In this document: piece by piece, positions 18,129-27,345 of the stretch
Layout: the number at the start of each line of letters is the position of its first letter
Position numbering within the stretch: the stretch's first letter is position 1
Assembly (NCBI GenBank): GCA_964439625.1
Contig: CAYTPI010000004.1
Coordinates: 124,001-188,000, forward strand
DNA length: 64,000 nucleotides
Source of the DNA: CAYTPI01 sp964439625
Lineage (GTDB): Bacteria; Chloroflexota; Anaerolineae; Aggregatilineales; UBA3940
Direction of reading: 5' to 3'
Translations under genes and position numbers: made by a program
Notes under the pieces: model-generated
Seen by the model: the letters and a program-made list of their open reading frames with translations, nothing else
Database searches by the model: none
What the model was told of the DNA's origin: nothing

Positions 18129-20534
18129 ATGAACCAACCGACGCGTTCCCTGCCGAATCCGGAGCAGTATTTTCCAATACCTGACCCTGATCTTAAAGTG
18201 GGGTCAACGACCATGCCCGTTTGGCGGGTACACATCTACCTGAAAGATAACCCGCTGCTCGGCTTCGGGTTGGATATCAACGGGCAGGTGAGTTTTGGGC
18301 GAGCTGGGCAGGGCAAGGCGTTCTTCAATATGACTCCCTACGGTGCCCAGGGAAAAGGCGTCTCGCGCCAGCACGCTGAACTGCGTCCAACCGTGCAGAA
18401 CCTCTACATTATTGATATGGACAGCCTCAACGGAACGTTTGTTAATGAAAAGCGCGTCGGGATGCATTCGCCGACCAGTCTATCTGATGGGGATGTTGTC
18501 CGGCTCGGTCACCTTGAACTAATTATTCGGATTATTAACCGTCCGAAAGGGTTTACCAAAGGGTTACGACAACGGGCCAGCCTCGCCGAAGCAATGGCAG
18601 GAATGGCCAAGGTGATCGTATCACAGCGCAACCCAGATGAAGTTGTTGAACAGGCACTTGCGAGCACAGTTGAACTAACTGAAGCCGGAGAAGCTGCACT
18701 GTGGATTGTTGAGGAGAAGACCGGGGCCCTGCGCCTTGAAGCCCACTTGGGTATGGGGGAGCAGGCTGAACGAAGCCGTAACCTGCCCATTGACTCAACC
18801 CTGCCGGGCAAGGTCGTTGCTTCGGGTAAACCATTTCGGGCCAATTCTCAAGGAGAGTCCAGCAAAGTCAAAATACGCACCGACTATCTTGTTGAGTCGG
18901 TGATATATGTGCCGCTCAAACTCAGTGATGTCACCTTTGGTGTGCTGGGGGCTGCTCACCGAGAAGCGGGCCAGATGTTCAGTGATCGAGACGAGACGAT
19001 CCTGATTGCGCTTGGTGATCTGGCTGCCGTTGCTATTCAAAATGCGCGTTTGTATCAGGCTAGTGATGAGGCCCTTGGGGAGCGCGTGAAGGAACTCGCG
19101 GCGATCAATGAATTAACCGCTTTGGTGACTGAAACCCTTGATTTGTACGAAGTGTATGATCTTCTCAAGGAGAAATTGCTAGAACAATGGCCTGTTGAAG
19201 CGGCTGAACTGTGGTTGCTGGATGAGGAGCGGCGTCAGTTTGTCTCTCTTTCGGGAATGGCGCTTGCAGCCGAACCAGTTTGGCATAGTCCCTCGGCTGC
19301 GAGTGTGGTGGGGCAGGTTATTCGGACGGGTGAACCGTATCTCAGTAATGACCTTTCGCGCGATACTACCTTTCGGCAAACGGTCGATGGTGTACTTGGC
19401 CTGAAAGAGTCATCGATGGTCTGTGTGCCGCTGATGTCACATGGGATCAATGTCGGCGCAATTGCACTTTACAATCGCAAAGAGGGCCAATTCTCAGAGC
19501 TAGACACGCAGCGCCTTAAAACTTTCGCCTCACCAGCTGCCGCTGCTGTGCGCAACGCCAGCCTGTTTCGTCAATCCGAACGGGAGCGGGCTATCGTTCG
19601 TGAGTTGATTAATCGTTTCCCCGGCCCATTGATCATCCTTGACGGAATAGGGCAGCTACAAATCGTCAATGAAGCCGCACAATATCTGATAGCTAATCAC
19701 CTAGCAGATACGATGATGGGCATCAGCGATATCCGTGAAAAGCAGCGTGGCGAACTTGAAATCGATGATAGAGTATATCTCGTCACTGCGCAGCACACAC
19801 CAACCATTGGTACATTGATCATCATGCAAGATATTACCTATCGTAAGCAGCTCGAAGTGGCTCGTGAGGAGTTTGTCCATGGCCTCTCTCATGATCTCAA
19901 GAGTCCGCTGAGTTCAATCTCAGGCTATGCCCAATTGATTCAAGAGGGCCCGCTTGAAGAACAAGAACGACGCTTTGCTGACAACATCATACGAGCCTCG
20001 GACCGCATGCTTGTGATGATCAACCATTTGCTTGATGTCGCCCGTTTGACGGGTGACGTCTCGCGCGAGCGCAAGCCATTTGATTTAGTTGAGGTCTGCG
20101 AGGAAGCTGTCCAAGACTTGTATGGTGCTGCCTTGATAAAGAATATTACGATTGAGATGGATATTCAGGGACCTCCCTGCCTGGTGATGGGCGAGCGTTT
20201 GTATTTCCACCGTTCCATGCTCAACTTGATCGACAATGCCATCAAATATTCACCAGAAGACAGCCATGTGCTGGTGGGAATTCACTTCAACTCAGAACAA
20301 ATTACGGTGATTGTGCGGGATGATGGGACAGGTATCCCTGAAGCTGATCTGCCGCATATCTTTGATCGTTACTTCCGTGGCAAACAGGATCAGGGTGAGG
20401 CCATTGGCATCGGCCTTGGGCTGGAATTAGTCCGCACTACGCTTGAAGCCCACAGCGGTACGATTACAGCGTCCAACGCAGAAGGCCATGGTGCGCAATT
20501 CACCATTGTGCTTCCAGAGACGGTTCGAGCTTAG
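18129..20534 (+). CDS. FHA-GAF-GAF sensor histidine kinase
   Basis: The 801-residue protein is a soluble hybrid-input sensor kinase. Residues about 48-125 are an FHA domain with SFGRAG, GVSRQHAEL and DSLNGTFVNEKRV, the residues that bind phosphothreonine. Two GAF domains follow (about 155-310 and 325-490), then a short PAS-like segment (500-570). The HisKA motif VHGLSHDLKSPLSSISGYAQL puts the phosphorylated histidine at residue 588, and the ATPase domain shows LIDNAIKYSPE, DDGTGI and GIGLGLELV. No membrane helices are present. The FHA domain suggests coupling to Ser/Thr kinases such as those at 27.3-29.2 kb, which is inference. No response regulator is adjacent. Confidence 0.93.
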   Translation: MNQPTRSLPNPEQYFPIPDPDLKVGSTTMPVWRVHIYLKDNPLLGFGLDINGQVSFGRAGQGKAFFNMTPYGAQGKGVSRQHAELRPTVQNLYIIDMDSLNGTFVNEKRVGMHSPTSLSDGDVVRLGHLELIIRIINRPKGFTKGLRQRASLAEAMAGMAKVIVSQRNPDEVVEQALASTVELTEAGEAALWIVEEKTGALRLEAHLGMGEQAERSRNLPIDSTLPGKVVASGKPFRANSQGESSKVKIRTDYLVESVIYVPLKLSDVTFGVLGAAHREAGQMFSDRDETILIALGDLAAVAIQNARLYQASDEALGERVKELAAINELTALVTETLDLYEVYDLLKEKLLEQWPVEAAELWLLDEERRQFVSLSGMALAAEPVWHSPSAASVVGQVIRTGEPYLSNDLSRDTTFRQTVDGVLGLKESSMVCVPLMSHGINVGAIALYNRKEGQFSELDTQRLKTFASPAAAAVRNASLFRQSERERAIVRELINRFPGPLIILDGIGQLQIVNEAAQYLIANHLADTMMGISDIREKQRGELEIDDRVYLVTAQHTPTIGTLIIMQDITYRKQLEVAREEFVHGLSHDLKSPLSSISGYAQLIQEGPLEEQERRFADNIIRASDRMLVMINHLLDVARLTGDVSRERKPFDLVEVCEEAVQDLYGAALIKNITIEMDIQGPPCLVMGERLYFHRSMLNLIDNAIKYSPEDSHVLVGIHFNSEQITVIVRDDGTGIPEADLPHIFDRYFRGKQDQGEAIGIGLGLELVRTTLEAHSGTITASNAEGHGAQFTIVLPETVRA

Positions 20535-20679
20535 TAACACGACACCGCGACCCTAATCTCTCATCAAGATGATAGACTACATAGTAGCTCTCTCAATGCT
20601 AATTGTGATCTGCAGCCCCGTTAAGTGGTATCCTCTGCGGGCACCTTGACCATTTCACGACGATAGAAAGAATAACCTT

Positions 20680-22155
20680 CTGGCTCAAGCAGACTCCTCA
20701 GCCGAGATTGCCCTAGAACCGCTGCCGTTTTGGCGGCGGCTAGGATACGGCATCGGCGACATTTACGGTGGTGGCTCGACGGTTGCCATCAGCTTTTATT
20801 ATCTGGTGTTTCTTGTCGATATTGTTCGGCTGGACCCGCAGTTAGCTGGGTTTGTTATTCTCTTCAGCAAAATCTACGACTCAATTACCGACCCGCTCGA
20901 AGGTGTGCTCGTTGACCGCACGCGCAGCCCGCTAGGCCGTCGCCGTCCATACTTCATTATTGGTGTACCGCTTATATTCATTACCTTCTATCTGCTGTTC
21001 AACCCAGTAACGTTCGAGACGCAGGTCGGACGCTTTGCCTATGTGATCATGGCCTATGTGCTTTTCTCAACCACGCTTAGCTTGGTAATGGTTAATTACA
21101 ATGCGCTCCAGTCTGAGATGACCCCAGATTACAACGAACGGGCGACCCTTGGGGCCTTTCGGTTGGTCTTCTCTGCGACTGGAGCGGTGCTCGCTGGTGG
21201 CTTGCCGCTGCAACTGACGGCGCTGGCTGCTGATGCCCGTATGGGTTGGCGTTTGATGGCGCTGATTTTGGGCGCGATCTTTGCTTTACCCTTTATTTAT
21301 GTGGCGATTGCTGCCAAAGAAAACCCTGACTTTCAAGAGATTGAGCCAGAGCCCTTCAGTTTTCGCCAGGCGTTCATTGAGCCTTTCCAGATAAAGACGT
21401 TTGTGTATCTAGTGGTGCTCTACATTCTGCCATTTATCGCCTTGGACGCAATGAGCGGCAGCATTGTCTTCTTCGTCAAGAATTATCTTGGTCAAGGGGA
21501 AAACACAACCAGCATCCTCAGCGTTGTGATTCTTGGCTCACAGTTGGTGGCTTTACCCTTGTTTACGCGGCTCAGTCGTTTAACTGGAAAACACCGTGCC
21601 TATTTGATTGGTGGCCTTGTGTGGATTGTGTCGATGTTTGGTACCTTGTTGGTCGCACCAGATTCATCACCATGGCTGTTGTACGGCGTCGCAGTGATTG
21701 TTGGTAGTGGTATCGGTGGGGTTGTCGTCTCGCTGCTGGGAATGTTCCCTGACATCCCAGATGTGGATGAACTGCAAACGGGTCAGCGGCGCGAGGGCAT
21801 GTATTCATCCTTCCTAACGTTGTCACGCAAGTTTAGTTCGGCCTTTGCCTTGTTTTTGGTGGCTCAGTTTATTGGCATTATGGGTTACGTGCCCCCGGAA
21901 GAGGTGATAGTAGATGGTGCCACCCGGTTGGTAGAACAACCTCAGTCAGAGGCGTTCGTGCTTGGTCTACGCTTGTTATTTGCGTTTTTGCCGCTGGTAT
22001 TTGTTGGCCCAGCTTTGTTCATCTCGTTGCGCTACCCGCTGACGGAAAAAATTCACAACCGCCTGCGCCGTGTGTTGCTTCGGCGACGTGCGGGCGAAGC
22101 TGATGATGAGGCTATTACACAGGAGGCCGAAGATCTCCGTCAAACGCTCGTCTAA
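20680..22155 (+). CDS. MFS transporter, GPH (glycoside-pentoside-hexuronide) family, non-standard start
   Basis: The protein is a sodium- or proton-sugar symporter-like carrier of the GPH family. The N-terminus typical of the family (FWRRLGYGIGDIYGG, then FYYLVFLVDIVRLDP) is encoded in frame from about 20700, and SKIYDSITDPLEGVLVDRTRS is the family's cytoplasmic loop. About twelve membrane segments follow. The in-frame stop at 20647 is followed by no ATG, GTG or TTG before helix 1; the first candidate initiators are a CTG at 20680 or an ATT at 20743. A GTG at 20806 would delete half of helix 1. I give CTG 20680 as the likely start. The end overlaps the convergent glycosyltransferase by 41 bases. 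Confidence 0.78.
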   Translation: MAQADSSAEIALEPLPFWRRLGYGIGDIYGGGSTVAISFYYLVFLVDIVRLDPQLAGFVILFSKIYDSITDPLEGVLVDRTRSPLGRRRPYFIIGVPLIFITFYLLFNPVTFETQVGRFAYVIMAYVLFSTTLSLVMVNYNALQSEMTPDYNERATLGAFRLVFSATGAVLAGGLPLQLTALAADARMGWRLMALILGAIFALPFIYVAIAAKENPDFQEIEPEPFSFRQAFIEPFQIKTFVYLVVLYILPFIALDAMSGSIVFFVKNYLGQGENTTSILSVVILGSQLVALPLFTRLSRLTGKHRAYLIGGLVWIVSMFGTLLVAPDSSPWLLYGVAVIVGSGIGGVVVSLLGMFPDIPDVDELQTGQRREGMYSSFLTLSRKFSSAFALFLVAQFIGIMGYVPPEEVIVDGATRLVEQPQSEAFVLGLRLLFAFLPLVFVGPALFISLRYPLTEKIHNRLRRVLLRRRAGEADDEAITQEAEDLRQTLV

Positions 22156-23305
22156 TTGTCTCTTGCATCATTACTACAGGGCCAGGTTGTTTCTTCTTGG
22201 CTGCTACGTCGGCGTAATCTGCCATTAATAATTTGAAGACACTGTCCCAGCTGTTGGCCTCAGCGTGTGCCCGCGCCTTGCTGCGCATCTGGGCATGTTT
22301 CTCTGGGTTGAGGATAATTTTCTGGGCCGCCTCGACAAACCCCTGGCGGCTGTTGGGGTCTACCAGATAACCCGTCTCGTCATTCAGCACAATATCAAGT
22401 GGGCCGCCAGCCGCTGCCGCTAGCACCGGAACGCCTGACGCCATTGACTCCAGCAGCACATTACCAAGAGTCTCGTTCATTGCTGGGAACACGAACAGAT
22501 CAGCCGAGGCATAGGCATGTGACAGCTCGTCACCCGTCAGGAAGCCCGTAAAATGGGTCGGAGTGCCAGCAAAGTGCTCGCGGATTTGCTCGCCTGCAGG
22601 CCCATCTCCGACGATAGCCAGCCTTGCGTCGGGTATACTGAGCAATACATCTTTGACCCACTCAACCCGTTTTTCCGCCGACAAGCGCCCAACGAATAGC
22701 AGCAGTGGTGCCTCTGGGTTGCCTTCACTGAGGCGCTTGCGCCATTCTTGCGATTGATATGCTGGGTTGAATCGTTTCGTATCGACCCCGCGAGTCCATA
22801 CGCGTAGCCGCTCAAAGCTGCGGTCAGCTAAAATTTCCATGGTAGCCTTGCTGGGGCATAGATTTAAATCGGCCTGATTATGCACCCAGCGCATATAGGC
22901 CCACAGCGGTTCGCTAAAAATACCGAGCCCCCATTGCTCTGCAAAGCCGGAAAGGTCCGTATGGTAGGACGCCACAACCGGGATGCCTAATTGCTTGGCG
23001 TGCTTCAACCCGATTAACCCCAGGGCAATCGGATGGGCAACGTGGATGACATCCGGCTTAAATGCTTCAATCTCCTCGCGCACTGTAATAATGGGCGAGA
23101 TCATCTTTAGTTCTGGATATAAGGGGAAGGGTGCACCGGGCAGTCCGATCACCTTAGCGCCTGCATAGTTGCTTGGGCCACCCTCCGGCGCAACGACAAT
23201 TGCATCGTGACCTTCTCGTTCAAGATATTCAAGCAAATAACACAATGTGTTGACGATGCCGTCTAGTTTCGGCAGGAATGTCTCAGTGAATAAGGCAATG
23301 CGCAT
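22115..23305 (-). CDS. GT4 family glycosyltransferase
   Basis: The 396-residue protein is a GT-B fold, retaining glycosyltransferase of family GT4. It begins MRIALFTETFLPKLDGIVNTL, the usual start of the Chloroflexota and actinobacterial mannosyl- or sulfoquinovosyl-transferase-like group. The donor-binding motif appears as GDGPAGEQI, then FTGFLTGDELSHAYASADLFVFPAMNETLGNVLLE, with the E-x7-E pair. It acts at the cytoplasmic membrane face. The ATG at 23305 has GGAG about ten bases upstream; the TTG at 23320 would lie before this signal. Acceptor could be a phospholipid or diacylglycerol; this cannot be decided. Confidence 0.88.
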   Translation of the reverse strand: MRIALFTETFLPKLDGIVNTLCYLLEYLEREGHDAIVVAPEGGPSNYAGAKVIGLPGAPFPLYPELKMISPIITVREEIEAFKPDVIHVAHPIALGLIGLKHAKQLGIPVVASYHTDLSGFAEQWGLGIFSEPLWAYMRWVHNQADLNLCPSKATMEILADRSFERLRVWTRGVDTKRFNPAYQSQEWRKRLSEGNPEAPLLLFVGRLSAEKRVEWVKDVLLSIPDARLAIVGDGPAGEQIREHFAGTPTHFTGFLTGDELSHAYASADLFVFPAMNETLGNVLLESMASGVPVLAAAAGGPLDIVLNDETGYLVDPNSRQGFVEAAQKIILNPEKHAQMRSKARAHAEANSWDSVFKLLMADYADVAAKKKQPGPVVMMQETIRRAFDGDLRPPV

Positions 23306-23660
23306 GGGTTCAAGCTCCAAAGGGTTCAGGGAGTGGTGTTTGGCTCTATAAATAATAACAAGCGACTGGTATCATTCGTTACTTGATTACTCTGACAATT
23401 AACGGATCTTAGACGACGTTGTGCTTAAGGATAGCAAATCGATTTTGAAACTTCACAAAGTGATTTCCATACGTCTATTGATTAGCGTTGCTGCTGCTGC
23501 TGTTTCCACAGTACACTTACCGCTGTCAATGGAGTAGTCATATTTCCATTGGCAGCGTTCATAATAAAGGCCGGGCACAACATGATGCTCAATATTCCCC
23601 TCTATAAAAACGTTCAGGACAGCATAGCGAATATGCAACAGCCTGTGGGGCCCCACGTGA
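23306..23660. other. intergenic region, 355 bp, divergent
   Basis: No gene is supported here. A 67-codon minus-strand frame (23453-23656) has no ribosome-binding site and no recognisable sequence. The gap must carry the promoters of the GT4 and LRR genes, but no clear -35/-10 pair is seen. Confidence 0.45.
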
Positions 23661-25322
23661 ATGATGCGTCATAATCCACTCGTGTGGCAGGCTTGGAATC
23701 GTCGTCAGGTTCTGTCGACCGCTGCCATCTTGGTGACGGTTGTAGCTGCCTGGGGCGGTATGTTGTTCATGTTGGACTCGCTTCGATTTACGCTGATCCG
23801 GGGTACTCTCTGGGTCGTGTTGAGTTGGTTAATGCTGTTCGTTTGGTTCTTTCCAGCGGTCAGCTTCATCATAGCAGTACAGCGCGCCCGTATGGCAGTT
23901 CAGCAAGATGTTTACCAAGTGCTCAACACAACCACAATGACAGCTCAGCAGATTGTCTTAGGCTACACTGCCCAGACTTTGTTCTCGTTGCGCTGGATGC
24001 TGCTGGCTAGTCCACTGTTAACCGTCATGGCAGGGACTTATCCGAGTATTTTTGGTGGCGAGATAATTGTCCCAATTGATCTACTGCCGTTGACGATCAC
24101 ATGGTTGTTGCTGCACACGACTGCTGTTGTAGTTGCAACGTGGGCAATCTTTACTTGGGGTGAACACTCGGCGATTTATTTACTGGCTGCTCTGGTGACC
24201 GGCATGGCACTGACTGGGTTGGGCCTCGCACGGGATCGCTTCGCCTTCCAAAATATGACCTATGCCTGCCCTGTACATATTGATACGGCCCCTATTCCGT
24301 GGCTGTGGGTTAATGTAGGAGGCGCAGCCGCTGCTGTCGCCCTCCTAATGTGGCAGCCGAAGTTGGGCGCACGCTGGCGTATGCTCCTATTCAGCGGATT
24401 GTTGGCCTCCATTGTGATTACCAGTGGTAGCAGTGGGTGGCTCCGTAATTGGCAGCGCTACTTGGAGCGCCAAGCTCTAAACGCAATCGAAGCGACGAAC
24501 TTCACCGTTCGGCGTGAGGGCAATGACTGGGCCTCGCCGATTGATCACTGTCGCTGGCCGGGCATCCAATGTGAATGTGGGCACGTTCAATGGGTAGACC
24601 TGCGCGAGCGCGGCATTACGGGCGTGCTGCCCACCGAGATTAAGCACTTGCACTATGCGCAATATCTTAAACTACGTAACAATGATTTAAATGGCTTTCC
24701 GCCGCAATTGGTGCAAATGCGCAACCTGAAAGAGATCAGCGCAGTAGACAACAACATCACAGCCCTACCAGCACAGATAGGTCGTCTGGACAATATGACG
24801 ACTTTGGAGCTACACGTCAACGCTATCCAGCAACTACCGCCTTCTATTGGTCATATGCACTCCCTCGTTCTATTGGACGTTAGCAACAACGATTTGCAGA
24901 CAATTCCTCCGTCGATAGGGCGCATGCCATCGTTGGAACTATTGAATGTCAGCAGCAACAATCTCACAGAGTTACCGCCGGAAATTGCAGCGATTGAGAC
25001 GCTTCACACTATCCGGGCTAATTTCAACCAGCTTGAGACCCTACCACCGGGAATTGGTCAGGTTGAACGCCTGCAAGATTTATCCATTAACGACAATCAA
25101 CTAACGTCTCTACCAGCAGAAATGGGGCAGTTGCAAGCCTTGCGCTATGTTTCAGCATCAAATAATAACCTGACGAGTGTGCCGTCAGAATTGATCGATA
25201 TTGCAGCCCTCGAGGGCATTCTGTTATTCGGCAACCCACTGAAGACTCTGCCAGCCAACGCTTGTTTATTTGATGGCCTTGATGTTGACCAAGCGGCTTA
25301 TCTGCGAGCTTGTGCGGAGTAG
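23661..25322 (+). CDS. permease-like membrane domain fused to leucine-rich repeats (paralogue 1)
   Basis: The 553-residue protein has about six to seven membrane segments in residues 15-260. The loop VLNTTTMTAQQIVLGYTAQTL, between helices 2 and 3, resembles the cytoplasmic coupling loop of ABC-2 permeases. After the last helix comes an external region with a C-x6-C-x-C-G motif (C297, C304, C306) and WPGIQCECGHVQWVDL, much like the cap that precedes plant-type leucine-rich repeats. About nine 23-residue repeats of the form LPxxIGxLxxLxxLxLxxNxL follow (residues 310-530). I infer an outside-facing LRR sensor or adhesion head on a membrane platform. A tga immediately before the ATG fixes the start. 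Its paralogue begins 3 bases after the stop. Confidence 0.75.
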   Translation: MMRHNPLVWQAWNRRQVLSTAAILVTVVAAWGGMLFMLDSLRFTLIRGTLWVVLSWLMLFVWFFPAVSFIIAVQRARMAVQQDVYQVLNTTTMTAQQIVLGYTAQTLFSLRWMLLASPLLTVMAGTYPSIFGGEIIVPIDLLPLTITWLLLHTTAVVVATWAIFTWGEHSAIYLLAALVTGMALTGLGLARDRFAFQNMTYACPVHIDTAPIPWLWVNVGGAAAAVALLMWQPKLGARWRMLLFSGLLASIVITSGSSGWLRNWQRYLERQALNAIEATNFTVRREGNDWASPIDHCRWPGIQCECGHVQWVDLRERGITGVLPTEIKHLHYAQYLKLRNNDLNGFPPQLVQMRNLKEISAVDNNITALPAQIGRLDNMTTLELHVNAIQQLPPSIGHMHSLVLLDVSNNDLQTIPPSIGRMPSLELLNVSSNNLTELPPEIAAIETLHTIRANFNQLETLPPGIGQVERLQDLSINDNQLTSLPAEMGQLQALRYVSASNNNLTSVPSELIDIAALEGILLFGNPLKTLPANACLFDGLDVDQAAYLRACAE

Positions 25323-25325
25323 ACT

Positions 25326-26798
25326 ATGGCACCAATTCTGAGGGCTGAGTGCAACCGGATCGGCAAGTTTAGGCTCATTGTCTCCGCCTTACTGATTACT
25401 GGCGGCTGGGTTGCTGCACTCTATTTTATCCCGATTAATATCGGTCAAAACATCGATGGACTGGTGTGGCATGGCCTTGCGGTAGCAATCGCTCTGACGT
25501 GGTTTGCGCCGGTCTTCACACTGGTTGCCGCTGCTTGGCTGATGGGCCAGCGTATGCAGCTTGAGTCTTTCATCGCCCTGCGTAGTACATCCCTTTCCCC
25601 CTCAGCGATTATGTACGGCTATGCTATTGCTGCTCTGCTGCGTGTCCGTTGGATTTTTGCGGCTAGCCCGCTCCTGATGCTGATGTCCGCCACCTTCTTT
25701 GAAGGCGAATTAATTCATCTAGTAGAACTGCCGCAGATTAGCGCTCTATGGCTTTTCTCAAATTTGCTGGCGGCTTTGTTTGGTACTTGGGCGGTGTTAC
25801 GTTGGGGGCATTCGAGTAGTGTGTACATCATTGGGGCAGCACTGTTCGGGCTGGCTGTATCGTCAGTTGGTATTGTCCGTGATAGCATTCGCTTTGATTG
25901 CCCCGTCTTTGTGGAAACCGCGCCGTTACCGTGGCTGGAACTCTTGGCGGCGTCCATTGTTGCTATTTTTCTACTGAGTGTGCTCCCCGTGCTTCGCGAG
26001 CGCTCGTATTCGCTTGAACGCTATGTGCTGCTGCCAGTTGTGTGTGCACTAATCGCTGGCGTCGGTTGGGTCGGGGAGTGGCAGCTTCACCGCGAGGCGC
26101 TCGCCGCCCAGAGCATTTACCCTGAGCGTGACGCAGAGGTGTGTAATTTGCCTGGGATGGTCTGTACTTGTGGTCGAGTCGCCACGTTGAGTGTTCCGGC
26201 ACAAATGGTTGATGCTAACAGCACGCTGCTCATTCCACAGGTTGCCCACTTGGAGTACCTGCGCGCCATTCATGTCCCTGCCACCCTTCAAACCACAATT
26301 CCGACTGAGGTTTTCTCGCTACCTCACTTACAGAGCCTATCCTTACCGAATGTACAGCTTGCCGCCATCCCGCCCGAAATAGCCTATGCGCGTGGCTTAG
26401 TGACGCTGAGCTTACAGGACAATGACCTTAACGAGTTACCATCACAGCTTGGGCAGTTGAGGCGGCTGCAAGTCCTAGTGTTGACGGGCAACAGGTTGCG
26501 AGCTCTGCCACCTGAGATCGCTGAGCTACGCTCTCTATCGTTCTTGTTAGTTGACAGGAACCAACTCGAAGACCTACCAGACACCTTCGATCAGTTGACC
26601 GCGCTTGAGCGGGTCGCGTTATCAAGTAATCAGTTTGAAACGATACCCCTAGAATTAAGTCGCTTACCAAACCTGGAAGCGGTAGCTCTCAACAACAACC
26701 CTTTGGTAGAGGTGCCCGCAAGTGTATGTGATGATGAACGCATCTTGTTAAATGTGGAAGTTAGGGTTGCCTATTGCGGTCAACCCTTTGTTGAATAG
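25326..26798 (+). CDS. permease-like membrane domain fused to leucine-rich repeats (paralogue 2)
   Basis: The 490-residue protein has the same layout as its upstream neighbour: six to seven membrane helices in residues 14-250, the cytoplasmic loop ALRSTSLSPSAIMYGYAIAAL, a conserved pre-LRR motif CNLPGMVCTCGRV (C273, C280, C282), then six to seven leucine-rich repeats (residues 310-465). The pieces CPVxxxTAPxPWL and RWxxxASPLL are shared with paralogue 1, showing descent from a common ancestor by duplication. The two genes are 3 bases apart and must be cotranscribed, which suggests a heterodimer. No ABC ATPase gene lies next to them. The function is unknown. Confidence 0.75.
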   Translation: MAPILRAECNRIGKFRLIVSALLITGGWVAALYFIPINIGQNIDGLVWHGLAVAIALTWFAPVFTLVAAAWLMGQRMQLESFIALRSTSLSPSAIMYGYAIAALLRVRWIFAASPLLMLMSATFFEGELIHLVELPQISALWLFSNLLAALFGTWAVLRWGHSSSVYIIGAALFGLAVSSVGIVRDSIRFDCPVFVETAPLPWLELLAASIVAIFLLSVLPVLRERSYSLERYVLLPVVCALIAGVGWVGEWQLHREALAAQSIYPERDAEVCNLPGMVCTCGRVATLSVPAQMVDANSTLLIPQVAHLEYLRAIHVPATLQTTIPTEVFSLPHLQSLSLPNVQLAAIPPEIAYARGLVTLSLQDNDLNELPSQLGQLRRLQVLVLTGNRLRALPPEIAELRSLSFLLVDRNQLEDLPDTFDQLTALERVALSSNQFETIPLELSRLPNLEAVALNNNPLVEVPASVCDDERILLNVEVRVAYCGQPFVE

Positions 26799-26868
26799 GG
26801 AAGACTCCACGCTGTTAAGGCGTCTAGGGTATATGCGTTGAAGCGCGCCAATAAGTGAAGGAGTCACC

Positions 26869-27303
26869 ATGACCGCCCCTGCATGGGAGGTAAGTGCACT
26901 CACACCGGACGCAGCAGAGTCACTGGCTGCCTACCAAGGTAAGCCCTTATTGCTGCTCTTTTGGAACATCGGCTGTGCTGGTTGTACTGGTCGGGCCATT
27001 CCAGCTACCAAGCGTTTCGCTGAGCAATACCCTGACCTCCAAATTGTGGGCCTGCACACGACGTTTGAGGGGCCATTAGGGCGAAACCCAAATGATATCC
27101 AAGCGGTGGTGAACTACCTGGATGTTACCTATCCGATTTTGCTTGATCAAGGGTACGCAACCTTCGATGCATACGAAGCCGGCGGCACGCCGCACTGGGT
27201 TTTGTTTGATGCCGAAGGCCGCGTTAGCAAGAGTTTTTTCGGTTCAATGCCGGGATCAATGCAGCGGCTAGAGTACGCGCTAATGGAGTTGTTTGCCGAG
27301 TAA
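26869..27303 (+). CDS. thioredoxin-like (TlpA/redoxin type) protein
   Basis: The 144-residue protein has a thioredoxin fold with the redox motif WNIGCAGC (residues about 31-38) and the cis-proline region GGTPHWVLFDAEGRV. The insertion between beta strand 2 and helix 2 is that of TlpA/ResA-like redoxins. No signal peptide or anchor is present, so it probably works in the cytoplasm. The ATG at 26869 is preceded by GAAGGAG. It lies 70 bases after the second LRR gene on the same strand and could belong to the same operon, where it might act on the conserved cysteines of the LRR heads only if exported, which is not apparent. Confidence 0.8.
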   Translation: MTAPAWEVSALTPDAAESLAAYQGKPLLLLFWNIGCAGCTGRAIPATKRFAEQYPDLQIVGLHTTFEGPLGRNPNDIQAVVNYLDVTYPILLDQGYATFDAYEAGGTPHWVLFDAEGRVSKSFFGSMPGSMQRLEYALMELFAE

Positions 27304-27345
27304 GCAATCAATCAGGGTGGTGAAAGGCGACTCGGCTGTTTGTCT

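Noticed and set aside
23453..23656. 67-codon minus-strand frame in the gap before the LRR genes
   Set aside because: It has no ribosome-binding site, no recognisable motif and no conserved neighbour relationship.
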